Assembly: GCA_041402125.1 (NCBI GenBank)
Contig: JAWKSY010000002.1
Coordinates: 124,001 to 188,000 of the forward strand
Reading direction: 5' to 3'
DNA: 64,000 nucleotides
From: JAWKSY01 sp041402125
Lineage (GTDB): Bacteria > Planctomycetota > GCA-002687715 > DRQF01
A model generated the notes under the pieces. That model saw nothing but the letters and a program-made list of their open reading frames with translations, searched no databases and was not told the DNA's origin. Below, one piece after another: positions 41,696 through 49,641 of the stretch; positions within the stretch are counted from its first letter, which is position 1; each line of letters opens with the position of its first letter. The translations under genes were made by a program, and so were the position numbers.

Positions 41696-42646
41696 ATGGC
41701 CAAGGCCGTGGAATTCAATCTCGCGACGCGCGAGTTCGGCGTCATCCCCTTCGAGGACATCCCGCCCGATGGCCCGAAAGAGGTCATCTACTGGATTCAC
41801 CTCGACATCGACGAGACCTTCCCCGAGCGGATCATCGAGCTCGGAGCGCCGCCGGACGAGGTGGCGAAGTTCGTCGACGGCGAGGTGCAGCCGCAGATGA
41901 GCGAGGAGGAGGGCGGGCTCTTCATCGCCTTGCCGTACTGGGCCCCCGGGCGCGGCGAGGATCGCAACGACCGCCTCGTGATCTTCCTCACCGACCGGTT
42001 CTGTCTCACCGCCTGCGCGTCGCCGCTCCCCTGCATCTCGGAGTTCGACCACAGCTATCGCCTCGAGTTCCGCTACGCGGCCTCACCGGGATTCATCCTG
42101 TTCCTCGTGCTGGAGTTCCTCATCGAGGACTTCGGCTCGATGGTGAGTCAGCTCGACGTCGAATGCGAACGCATCGACGAGCGGATCCACGGCGGAGTGG
42201 AGCCGCAGCTCAACCGCGACATCCTCGCGCTCAAGCGGCGCGTCCTCGTCTTCAAGCGGGTCGTCGGACACACCCGCTCGATCGTGAGCCGGATCGCGGG
42301 GCGGCGCATCGGCGTCGTCACCGATGCCTGCCGGGAGTCGATGGGAGAGGTGTCGGGGCAGGCGCAGGCCGTGCTGACCTCGGCCGATTCGCTCCGCGAC
42401 ATGCTCGACAGCTCCTTCGACTCCTACCGATCCGAACTCGCCCAGCGCCTGAACGAGATCATGAAGGTGCTGACGATGGTCTCGCTGGCGATGCTGCCGA
42501 TGACGCTCATCGCGGGCATCTACGGCATGAATTTCCAGTCGATGCCCGAGCTCGGCTGGGCCATGGGCTACCCGATGGCCATCGGCCTCATGGTCGCGAG
42601 CGGCGTGACGCTGCTCTACTTCTTCAAGCGCCGCGGTTGGCTCTGA
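41696..42646 (+). CDS. CorA-type divalent-metal transporter
   Basis: A 316-residue CorA-family channel subunit for Mg2+ or related ions. The N-terminal cytoplasmic domain is followed by the long stalk helix (about 130-245; SMVSQLDVECERIDERI ... RSELAQRLNEIMK) and two C-terminal membrane helices, with the YGMNF signature near 275-280 at the end of the first and a basic KRRGWL tail. The pentameric fold would place GMN at the pore entrance. It lies just after the repeat cluster. Mg2+ versus Co2+/Zn2+ preference cannot be told from the sequence. Confidence 0.9.
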   Translation: MAKAVEFNLATREFGVIPFEDIPPDGPKEVIYWIHLDIDETFPERIIELGAPPDEVAKFVDGEVQPQMSEEEGGLFIALPYWAPGRGEDRNDRLVIFLTDRFCLTACASPLPCISEFDHSYRLEFRYAASPGFILFLVLEFLIEDFGSMVSQLDVECERIDERIHGGVEPQLNRDILALKRRVLVFKRVVGHTRSIVSRIAGRRIGVVTDACRESMGEVSGQAQAVLTSADSLRDMLDSSFDSYRSELAQRLNEIMKVLTMVSLAMLPMTLIAGIYGMNFQSMPELGWAMGYPMAIGLMVASGVTLLYFFKRRGWL

Positions 42647-42670
42647 ACGCGGCCGTCGCCCGACGCGGCC

Positions 42671-43591
42671 TCAACGGCGGATGTAGCCGGTCCGACGGGC
42701 GTCTCCCTGCATCTCGTCGTGGACGGCCGTCATGCGAGCCATGAGCTCCTCGAAGCGGTCGGGGCGCGCCGCGATCACGAGATCGGCGTAGTGCTTCCCC
42801 CGATCCTCCCATTCCGAGGTGTCGATCCCCTTCTCGTGAAGGATGGAGAGAACCTCGCGCTGCTCGTGAGCGTCCTGGAATCGCCGTTGCGGGAGTCGGA
42901 CCCCGGGTACCGAGCCGAATGCGAATCCGCGCCGCTCGAACACGGCGCGGATGGGGGCGAGATCGAACATCCGCATGATCGTGATGACGGCGATCGGTCC
43001 GAAGACGGTCGGGACGTCCCTCGCGAGGTCGCGGAGGACGATCTCGAGCGTACGCTCGGTGACGTAGCCGATCGCGCCGGTGCTCATGAGCATGCTGCAG
43101 GCGCGCAGCCAGGCCCGCTCGGATTCCGTCGGACGTGCTCCGGGACGTTCGAAGTCCCGGGCGATCCCGCCGTCGAGGAGGCCGGCGTCGACGGCGAACC
43201 GGATCGCCGGTTCGGATCGGTCGAGACCGACGGACCTCACGCCCTGGGCCGGGGGGGCGATGTTCAGCCAGATCCGCGTGGCCTCGCAGGCCGCGTGGTA
43301 CTCGCGCGGCGCCCGCGTCGCGAAGTAGGCGACCATCTCGTCGAACGAGCAGTTGTACTTCACGAAGGCCGAACCGATGCCGAACGAGCAGCCGACGTCG
43401 AGCATCTGGATCGGCAGGGCGTCGCCGTTCCGTTCGCGCAGGAGATCCGTCGCCGCGACCATGTAGGGACGGGCCTGCTCGCCGATCTCGTAGCCGCAGG
43501 CGGCCATCGCCGCGATGTAGCCGTGCGGGGTCGGGGCGAGGTAGACATCGTCGAAGGAGGCCTTGGCTTCGTTCTCCGCCTCGTAGCTCAT
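42671..43591 (-). CDS. SAM-dependent methyltransferase, operon with MarR
   Basis: A 306-residue protein with SAM motif I MLDVGCSFGIGSAF at about 63-76 and a later NxxP-like region (RIWLNIAPPAQGVRS). The ATG overlaps the stop of the upstream MarR gene (ATGA), so it is co-translated with it. The N-terminal 60 residues (PHGYIAAMAACGYEIGEQAR) are a distinctive cap. The substrate is unknown. The regulator in front suggests that a small molecule controls expression. The 3' end faces corA with a 24-bp gap. Confidence 0.8.
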   Translation of the reverse strand: MSYEAENEAKASFDDVYLAPTPHGYIAAMAACGYEIGEQARPYMVAATDLLRERNGDALPIQMLDVGCSFGIGSAFVKYNCSFDEMVAYFATRAPREYHAACEATRIWLNIAPPAQGVRSVGLDRSEPAIRFAVDAGLLDGGIARDFERPGARPTESERAWLRACSMLMSTGAIGYVTERTLEIVLRDLARDVPTVFGPIAVITIMRMFDLAPIRAVFERRGFAFGSVPGVRLPQRRFQDAHEQREVLSILHEKGIDTSEWEDRGKHYADLVIAARPDRFEELMARMTAVHDEMQGDARRTGYIRR

Positions 43592-44055
43592 GACCGGTCT
43601 CCCACGCCGCGCGAGTCCATCAACGACGCCATCCTCTCGAGGGCGCCGGCGATTCCCGCGAGTTCTGATTCCGGCAGTTCGTCCATCGCCGCCGCGAGCG
43701 TGTCGTGGAGAGGAGAGGGGGCCCGGGAGACGAAGGACTCGCCTTCCGCCGTCAGCGCCACCCGGACGACCCGGCGATCGCTCGCGCTGCGGCGACGGGT
43801 GACGAGGCCCCGCTCCTCGAGCCGATCCAGGATTCCGATGACCGTGCTGGGGCTGAGATGGACCGCGCGCGCGAGCACGCCGGGGCTGAGCTCTCCCGCC
43901 GCCGCGATCTCGTGCAGGCATCCGAGCTGAGGGCCGGTGATCCGATACACGGCCATCAGGCGACGCGAATGGAGTTCCACCGCACGCGTGATGCGGCGGA
44001 TCGACTCGAGGACTCGCGGCTGATAGGGCGCCGCCGGGCGGTCTTCGATCCGCAT
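43588..44055 (-). CDS. MarR-family regulator (EctR-like)
   Basis: A 155-residue MarR protein. The ATG at 44055 follows GGGGAGAGGCAC. The winged helix-turn-helix is clear: LSPGVLARAVHLSPSTVIGI, LDRLEERGLVTRRRSASDRR, then VALTAEGESF. The N-terminal RRITRAVELHSRRLMAVYRI and TGPQLGCLHEIA resemble EctR-type regulators of ectoine synthesis, but no ectoine genes are nearby, so the ligand is open. The gene is the first of a two-gene operon with the methyltransferase. Confidence 0.85.
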   Translation of the reverse strand: MRIEDRPAAPYQPRVLESIRRITRAVELHSRRLMAVYRITGPQLGCLHEIAAAGELSPGVLARAVHLSPSTVIGILDRLEERGLVTRRRSASDRRVVRVALTAEGESFVSRAPSPLHDTLAAAMDELPESELAGIAGALERMASLMDSRGVGDRS

Positions 44056-44229
44056 GTGCCTCTCCCCGCCCCGGATGGTCGGGGCTCGCCGGAGGCCCGA
44101 GGCGCCCGGCGATTCGTTCGTATCCGAATGATTTGAATCGAAACGAAGTCTGGGGGGAGGCGCCGGACGCGTCAAGCCCGGCGAGGACTCATCTCGGGAC
44201 GGAGCTCGCGGGGAGAGTCGGACCGACGA

Positions 44230-44658
44230 TCAGCGAGGAGCCAGGGCCCCGACGAGGTCGGTCAGGGTCGGGGTCTCGACGTTGCCGGGAGCGAGGAGAG
44301 CGCGCAGGGCGTCGTCCACCGCCTGACTGCAGTCGGCGACCACCTCGCGTCCGGCCTCGGTGAGCGCGGCCAGCGCGAGACGCGCGTCGCGCTCGCTCCG
44401 AACCGTCGTCACCACGCCGATCTTCTCGAGGGGCTGCAGCGCCCGGGTGACGCCGGAGGGCGACATGCCGAGGGCCGAAGCGAGGTCCACGCGGGTGGCG
44501 GAGGCCCCCGGGAGATCGGCCAGGGTCCGGAGCAGGCGGAACTCGGCGAAGCTCACCCCGCGCAGCGAGACGCTGGCGGAGAGGCGGGCCTCGAGGCGGG
44601 ACCAGGCGGTCGCGAGGTCGAGGGCGAGGCGATGGGGGGGTGGGGTCTCGGGCTTCAT
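44230..44658 (-). CDS. MarR-family regulator 2
   Basis: A 142-residue MarR protein with a typical dimerisation helix (LATAWSRLEARLSASVSLRG) and winged helix (TRVDLASALGMSPSGVTRAL, QPLEKIGVVTTVRSERDARL). It is not closely similar to the MarR gene 170 bp away. A 20-bp near-perfect palindrome 18 bp upstream of its ATG is the likely autoregulatory operator. The divergent DUF3431-like gene shares the same upstream region and may be its target. Confidence 0.85.
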   Translation of the reverse strand: MKPETPPPHRLALDLATAWSRLEARLSASVSLRGVSFAEFRLLRTLADLPGASATRVDLASALGMSPSGVTRALQPLEKIGVVTTVRSERDARLALAALTEAGREVVADCSQAVDDALRALLAPGNVETPTLTDLVGALAPR

Positions 44659-44676
44659 GGCGGAAGTGTAGGACCG

Positions 44677-44696
44677 ATCAGTGAGTAATCAATGAT
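44677..44696. promoter_or_regulatory. putative MarR operator palindrome
   Basis: ATCAGTGAGTAATCAATGAT reads the same on both strands at 16 of 20 positions, with the AT-rich half-sites usual for MarR boxes. It stands in an otherwise GC-rich region and lies between the MarR start and the divergent gene. Confidence 0.55.
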
Positions 44697-44766
44697 CTTT
44701 CAGGAATCGGTCACGCGAGTCGCCTGTCCCGGGGGGCTCGACGGGTGACGACGGGGCCGGCCTTCG

Positions 44767-44772
44767 TAGGAT
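44767..44772 (+). promoter_or_regulatory. TAGGAT, putative -10 element
   Basis: TTCGTAGGATCGG lies 56 bp before the ATG of the DUF3431-like gene, in the same orientation. Confidence 0.45.
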
Positions 44773-44828
44773 CGGCCCTCCGGGGCGGACCGAGTCGGCG
44801 TCCCGCGCCCGGTCCCGCGGAAGCCCCG

Positions 44829-45527
44829 ATGTCCGAACTCGAGCTCGTCGTCGCCCGCCACCTCGAGGACCTGCGCTGGCTCCGGCGGGTTCCGTCGGCC
44901 TTCCGGGTCCTCGTCTACGACAAGGGTGGGGGCCACGAGGGCGGGGTCCCGCTCCCGAACCTCGGATTCGAGGCGCACACCTACCTGCACCACGTCGTGG
45001 CCCGCTACGACGATCTCGCGGCCCTGACGGTGTTCGCGCAGGGGTATCCCTTCGACCACGTCCCGGACCTGCATCGTCGCCTCGCGGCCTACGCGCGGGG
45101 CGAGTTCCCGGCGGAGGGCTTCCGCTGGCTGGGCTTCGTCGCCGACCTCGACGACGCGCACGGCGATCGGCTCTTCCGGACCTGGAGCAAGAACCGGGAC
45201 GGGCGCGGTCTCGATCTCGACGGTTTCTGCCGCGCGCTCTTCGACGAGCCGGCGCCGCCGGAGTTCGCGTTCTTCCCCGGCGCTCACTTCGTCGTGCGCC
45301 GGGAGCAGGTGCTTCGCCGGCCGCGGGCCTTCTACGAGCGCGCGCTCGCGCTCAGTCGGGAGTTCCCCGACGGCGGGCACTGCTTCGAGCGGACCTGGGA
45401 TCGCGTCTTCGACGCCGAGGGGATGCCCGCTGCGCTGCGCGGACGCGAGCTGCCGGTCTATCTCCGGCCCGTGCGCCGGCTCGGCATCACCTGGGACACG
45501 ATCGACGAGGAGCTGCGCCGCCTCTGA
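44829..45527 (+). CDS. DUF3431-like protein
   Basis: A 232-residue protein starting at ATG 44829. It matches the DUF3431 layout: ELVVARHLEDLRWLRRVP near the start, VLVYDKGGG, PLPNLGFEAHTYLHHVVARY, then TVFAQGYPFDHVPDL, and a C-terminal FFPGAHFVVRREQVLRRP. DUF3431 proteins are best known in fungi, algae and plants and are related in pattern to glycosyltransferase-like enzymes; activity is not established. A standalone copy in a bacterium with a nearby MarR and palindrome is less common. No signal peptide, so it is cytoplasmic. Confidence 0.75.
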   Translation: MSELELVVARHLEDLRWLRRVPSAFRVLVYDKGGGHEGGVPLPNLGFEAHTYLHHVVARYDDLAALTVFAQGYPFDHVPDLHRRLAAYARGEFPAEGFRWLGFVADLDDAHGDRLFRTWSKNRDGRGLDLDGFCRALFDEPAPPEFAFFPGAHFVVRREQVLRRPRAFYERALALSREFPDGGHCFERTWDRVFDAEGMPAALRGRELPVYLRPVRRLGITWDTIDEELRRL

Positions 45528-45542
45528 TGTGATCGACGACGC

Positions 45543-46148
45543 TCAGGGCGCGACGGCCTTCGCCGCCAGCGCGAGCGCCGCGGTGAGCTGGATGCGTTCG
45601 ATCAGGACGCCGAGGTCGTCCTCGAAACCGACGCGGATCGTCCGCGCCTGCCCGTCCTTGATCTGGAGCTTGAGCCGGTCCTGCGCGAGGTGAGCGCGTC
45701 GGAGCGGCTCGTCGAGGATCGCCGCCACCCACTCCGGATCGTCGCCCTTGATCGTGAAGGCCTCGTCGTAGACCTCGTCGCCGATCAGGTGATCCTGCAT
45801 GCCGAGCGCGCGCCCGACCGCGGTGAAGAGGTGGGAGCGGGAGACCTCGAGGCGGTGAGGCGTCGGCGCCGGAGCGCTCGCGCGCGAGTAGGTCGTGCTC
45901 GACTTGCCGTGACTCACCACGTAGGAATCGAGCACCACCGGCACGCCGCCCACCTCGACCTCGGCCCGCATGCTCTTCCCCGACCAGAACGCGCGCTTCG
46001 AGGGCACGAACTCGCCCCCGAAGTGCTCCGCGAGATGCCGCCAGAGCTCTTCGATGCGACGCTGACGCTTGCGGGCGACGCCGACGGCGATCCAGATCGT
46101 GACCGCCATCACGGCCGTGACGAGGATGATGGGGAGGAACTGCTCCAT
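45543..46148 (-). CDS. single-pass membrane protein of unknown function
   Basis: A 201-residue protein with one N-terminal membrane helix (FLPIILVTAVMAVTIWIAVG) and a soluble part: EELWRHLAEHFGGEFVP, then a beta region around VVLDSYVVSHGKSSTTYSRA, and DEAFTIKGDDPEWVAAIL. The soluble part slightly resembles DUF3137-type domains, but I do not rely on that. A GATAATCC element 28 bp upstream may be its -10. It diverges from the lipoprotein gene. Confidence 0.6.
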   Translation of the reverse strand: MEQFLPIILVTAVMAVTIWIAVGVARKRQRRIEELWRHLAEHFGGEFVPSKRAFWSGKSMRAEVEVGGVPVVLDSYVVSHGKSSTTYSRASAPAPTPHRLEVSRSHLFTAVGRALGMQDHLIGDEVYDEAFTIKGDDPEWVAAILDEPLRRAHLAQDRLKLQIKDGQARTIRVGFEDDLGVLIERIQLTAALALAAKAVAP

Positions 46149-46318
46149 GCCGCTGCGCTCTCCGGATCGGGGGACGGGATTATCGCCTCGGTCGCCGCGA
46201 CCTCCAAGCCTCGTGCCGCGGCCGGGGAACCCGCGTCCTCCCGCCCCTGGCCGATTCGCGCGTCAATCGCGATGATCCCGGTTCGGTCGGCCCCGCCGGA
46301 TCCGGAGAGACTCGCCTC

Positions 46319-47752
46319 ATGCAGATCCACTCGCCCCGTCTCATCGCGCTCGCGATCGCGAGCCTGGCCCTCGCCGCCGCCGGCTGCGGCAGCATCCGTT
46401 TCGAGGAGCCGGTCGACCCGCTCGAGCAGCTCGAAGCGCCGCCGCCAGATCACCGTCCGACGCAGCTCGAGATCCAGGCGCTCGTGATGGGGATGGCCGA
46501 CGACTACGGCGCCTCTCTCGGCGAGGCGGTCTACCTGGCGGTCCGCAGCGAATCGGCGGACGCGAAGGCGCGCTGGCTCGCGCAGTCCTTCCTCCGGAAC
46601 GGCATGGGCGCGGCGATCGACATCGGCGCGAGCTCGAACCCGACCGTGGCGATGCTCGACCTCCTCGTCCTGAGCTCGCTCCAGAGCTGGGCCTTCGAGA
46701 AGCACTGGATACCGGCCGGCATCGGCGAGTCGGGGCACGAGGCGGCGGCGCGTCTCCGGGAGGCCGAGCGCGAGCTCTGGGAGGCATCCGAGCACGTCCT
46801 CACCGCGGACCAGCACGAGACCCTGCGCGGACTCATCGCCGAGTGGATCGAGAGCCACCCCGACCGCACCGTGGTGTCTCTCGTGCGCTTCGACGAGTTC
46901 ACGGCGCTCCGGCGCACGCCGACCGTCAACGTCGAGGCGGCCTCCGGGCTCCTCGCCGACGTCGAGGCGGCGACCGCGGCCGTCGAGGACGCCACGCTCC
47001 TCGGCGAGCGCATCCTCTGGTTCGCGGGGCGCCTCCCCTACATCCTCGGACAGCAGGCCGAGCTGACGGCCTACCGCATGGCCGACCAGCCCGAGGCGGC
47101 GCTCGCGCGCGAGGCGCTCGAGGAGATGGACCGCCTCGTGGCCTCGATCACCGCACGACTGGACACGATCGACGAGGATCTCTCGGCCCAGCAGCGCGAG
47201 CTCTTCGACCGCGTCGCCGTCGCGAGGGCCGAGGCGCTCGAGGACCTCGGGACGCGGCTCCGCGCCGAGCGAACCGCTGCCATCGACCAGGTCTTCGATC
47301 GCTTCGCCGGCGAGCGCTCCGCGCTCTTCGACGAGCTCGAGGCGCGACAGAAGGAGGTCCTTCCGGTCATGACCGAGCTCAACTCGATCATCGAGTCCTC
47401 GATCGAGCTGACCGGCAGCCTGACGCGGATGGTCGAGACCCTCGACCGCGTCGTGGCCCGCTTCGACCGCGACCCGGACGACGTGGGCGAGCCGCTCGAC
47501 ATCAAGGACGTCGCGGTCACCGCGAGCGAGGCCGCGAAGGCGGCGGAGAAGCTCACCGTGCTGCTCGAGCGGGCCAACGAGGCCATCGACTCCCCGAACT
47601 GGGACCGCCGCGTCGCGCGTCTCGACGGCGCCGCCGTCGGCATCGTCGATCACGCTTTCAAGCGCGGACTCATGCTGATCGGGGCCCTGATCGCGGGGCT
47701 GGTCGTCTTGCGCCTCATCCCGCGGCGCTCGGCTCGCGGTGATCGCGACTGA
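46319..47752 (+). CDS. lipoprotein with long helical region and C-terminal membrane helix
   Basis: A 477-residue protein. A signal peptide with lipobox (LIALAIASLALAAAGC, Cys23) predicts lipid attachment. The middle is nearly all helix, with a long charged Ala/Glu/Arg-rich stretch around 240-430 (LDTIDEDLSAQQRELFDRVA) that should form a coiled coil. A single membrane helix is at the C-terminus (GLMLIGALIAGLVVLRLIP) followed by RRSARGDRD. Having both a lipid anchor and a C-terminal membrane helix suggests a protein that bridges two membranes or is doubly anchored in one. Confidence 0.65.
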   Translation: MQIHSPRLIALAIASLALAAAGCGSIRFEEPVDPLEQLEAPPPDHRPTQLEIQALVMGMADDYGASLGEAVYLAVRSESADAKARWLAQSFLRNGMGAAIDIGASSNPTVAMLDLLVLSSLQSWAFEKHWIPAGIGESGHEAAARLREAERELWEASEHVLTADQHETLRGLIAEWIESHPDRTVVSLVRFDEFTALRRTPTVNVEAASGLLADVEAATAAVEDATLLGERILWFAGRLPYILGQQAELTAYRMADQPEAALAREALEEMDRLVASITARLDTIDEDLSAQQRELFDRVAVARAEALEDLGTRLRAERTAAIDQVFDRFAGERSALFDELEARQKEVLPVMTELNSIIESSIELTGSLTRMVETLDRVVARFDRDPDDVGEPLDIKDVAVTASEAAKAAEKLTVLLERANEAIDSPNWDRRVARLDGAAVGIVDHAFKRGLMLIGALIAGLVVLRLIPRRSARGDRD

Positions 47753-47761
47753 GGAAGGTCC

Positions 47762-48301
47762 TCAGCGCGCCGCCTCCTGTCGCGTCACGATGGGGACGTA
47801 GCCCACCTCGCAGCCCTCCGGGGGCTCGACGAGGAGGCCTGGATCGAGCCGGACGAGCTCGCCGTGCGAGGGCGGCGCCATGGACTCGCCGTCGATCGTC
47901 CAGCGCGCGAGGAGCATATCGACGAAGGCCTGCCGGGCGGCCTTCTTCTCCTCGCTCCCGGCGTACTGGCGGAAGGGTGACTGGTCGACGAAGCGGCACC
48001 AGGAGCAGGTCAAGCAGGTCCAGCTCCGGTTGCCGGTGGGATTTTTCGCGTCCACGGGGTCGGTGAACGGGAGGGCGAGCCAGGCGTGGCCGAGGAAACG
48101 CCCCTCCGCGTCCGGGGCGAAGGGGAGCGCGTCGGGCGGGGGTTCGAGTGCTGCGCGATGCCGAGGCGATCGTCCGGCCGCGCCTTCGAGGGGTAGATGA
48201 ACGACCAGCCCGGGGAGCCGATCTCGTCGTCGTCGCACCGAGAGTCCGTGAAGACATCCCGGCTGGCTTCGACCGGCTGCAAGGGCGCCGGTCTTCGTCA
48301 T
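47762..48301 (-). CDS. hypothetical Cys-containing protein, probably frameshifted
   Basis: The ATG at 48301 follows an ideal GGAGGAAGC. The C-terminal 120 residues are well formed (FLGHAWLALPFTDPVDAKNP, then SWTCLTCSWCRFVDQSPF with three Cys, ending PIVTRQEAAR). But between about 48160 and 48270 the frame with high third-position GC is a different one (DDDEIGSPGWSFIYPSKARP), so a reading-frame change of one base near 48150-48170, and another nearer the start, is likely. Either the gene is broken or the sequence has small errors. I do not recognise a family. Confidence 0.5.
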   Translation of the reverse strand: MTKTGALAAGRSQPGCLHGLSVRRRRDRLPGLVVHLPLEGAAGRSPRHRAALEPPPDALPFAPDAEGRFLGHAWLALPFTDPVDAKNPTGNRSWTCLTCSWCRFVDQSPFRQYAGSEEKKAARQAFVDMLLARWTIDGESMAPPSHGELVRLDPGLLVEPPEGCEVGYVPIVTRQEAAR

Positions 48302-48546
48302 GCTTCCTCCATGCATCTTTCCCTTGATGCGCCTCGTCGGCCTTCCTCGCCCGACGCCCCATCGCTCGGTCTCGAGCCGACGCGGGGATGACTTCACGGA
48401 CTCTGAGGCGTCGCGTTCAGGCTGAACTTCGGCGGTCCGCAGCGGAGGCGATGGCCGGCCCAGCAGCCGAGGCCGCTCCGATGGTAGGCTCTCGGTCGCA
48501 GGTCGTCCGCCCGTCGCGACGTCGACCCCCCCAGAACGGAGCGAGC

Positions 48547-48975
48547 ATGTCCGCCGCCGTGGAAATCGTCCGGTCCTTCTACGAGGACATCTGGAACCGC
48601 GGCGATCTCGAGGCCGCGACGCGTCTCTGCGCCGAGGACCTCGTGTTCCGGGGCTCACTCGGAGACAGTTCGGTGGGGCGGGACGCCTTTCTCGACTACG
48701 TGCGCCGCGTCCGCGGCGCGCTCGACGACTACCGCTGCGTGATCGAGGAGACGGTGGTCGAGGGTGATCGCGTCTTCGCGCGCATGACCTTCTCCGGCCT
48801 CAGCGCGGGCCCCTTGCTGGGGCACGCGCCCACGCATCGGCGCGTGAGCTGGGCCGGCGCCGCGCGTTTCCTCCTGCGCGAGGGGCGCATCGCCGATCTC
48901 TGGGTGCTCGGCGACCGTCGGGACCTCGAGTCGCAGCTCGCCCGGCCCTGGGGCGGGGACGGCTGCTCGGGCTGA
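48547..48975 (+). CDS. SnoaL/NTF2-like protein
   Basis: A 142-residue cytoplasmic protein of the SnoaL-like polyketide cyclase superfamily: VEIVRSFYEDIWNRGDLEAA, LCAEDLVFRGSLGD, VRRVRGALDDYRCVIEE and a final GRIADLWVLGDR. The usual role is ligand binding or isomerase-like chemistry; many have no known substrate. TAGGCT 56 bp upstream may be its -10 element. There are no obvious functional neighbours. Confidence 0.78.
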   Translation: MSAAVEIVRSFYEDIWNRGDLEAATRLCAEDLVFRGSLGDSSVGRDAFLDYVRRVRGALDDYRCVIEETVVEGDRVFARMTFSGLSAGPLLGHAPTHRRVSWAGAARFLLREGRIADLWVLGDRRDLESQLARPWGGDGCSG

Positions 48976-48993
48976 AGGGGTCGCGGGCGGTCC

Positions 48994-49335
48994 TCAGTCG
49001 CGGGCGAGCGGATCCTCGGTCAGATCGAGGACGAGCGAGGCCGACTCGACCTCGAACCAGGAGTCGAAGAGCTCCTCGCTCACCGGCGCCGGCCAGAGGT
49101 CGCGATCCTCGCACCAGCCCTCGAGCTGGTCGCGCATGATGGCGCGCCAGTTCGCCGCGAGGCCGAGCTGGCCGTCCACGTCCGCCTCGTCGATCGCGAG
49201 GAGGTAGACGGTGGGCTCCGAGTCGATGACCTCGCCGCCCGCGAGATCCGCGTCGCTCTCGACCTGACGCCACCACTCGTAGAATGCCGGACGGTGTCGC
49301 ACGATCACGGCGCGACGGTTGACGACCTCGGACAT
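48994..49335 (-). CDS. hypothetical protein
   Basis: A 113-residue protein whose ATG at 49335 is preceded by GGAGGGAGATCCC. It has Trp-rich helices (AFYEWWRQVESDADL, RDQLEGWCEDRDLWPA) and ends in an acidic SLVLDLTEDPLARD. No signal peptide or membrane segment. It starts near a long intergenic region shared with the AT-hook gene copy 2. No family recognised. Confidence 0.6.
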   Translation of the reverse strand: MSEVVNRRAVIVRHRPAFYEWWRQVESDADLAGGEVIDSEPTVYLLAIDEADVDGQLGLAANWRAIMRDQLEGWCEDRDLWPAPVSEELFDSWFEVESASLVLDLTEDPLARD

Positions 49336-49641
49336 GGGATCTCCCTCCGCACCCCGGATGACCGGGCACGCGCGGCGGGCGCATGCCTCGGCGGCCCCAC
49401 GGTACGGCGGCGTCCCGGGCCGACAAGTCGTTCCCGGCGTTCTCCCGATCCCGCCCGGCCGGTCTCCTCCCGTCCGCGCCCGTGTCATTCCCCATGAATC
49501 GACTGACCGGATGGCCGCGAGATCGGCCATGAAGTCCGGTCAATGAAACAGGGCCCTTGATTCGCATCATTCGCCATCCGATAGTCGAGTCGAGGAATGA
49601 AGGTCCGGGCGTGGAGAACCGTATCGAGTGAGGAACGTGAA
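49336..49641. other. 306-bp intergenic region with hairpin, before AT-hook gene copy 2
   Basis: No gene. The right half is less GC-rich than the genome. A nested inverted repeat spans 49504-49542: TGACCGGA (49504-49511) pairs with TCCGGTCA (49535-49542), and inside it ATGGCC (49511-49516) pairs with GGCCAT (49525-49530). It may be an operator or an mRNA leader structure. An ATG at 49597 is in frame with the AT-hook gene exactly 45 nt before the chosen start. Confidence 0.5.

Noticed and set aside
43588..44055. EctR-like regulator considered as a sign of an ectoine cluster
   Set aside because: No ectA, ectB or ectC gene is in the window; the partner gene is a methyltransferase.
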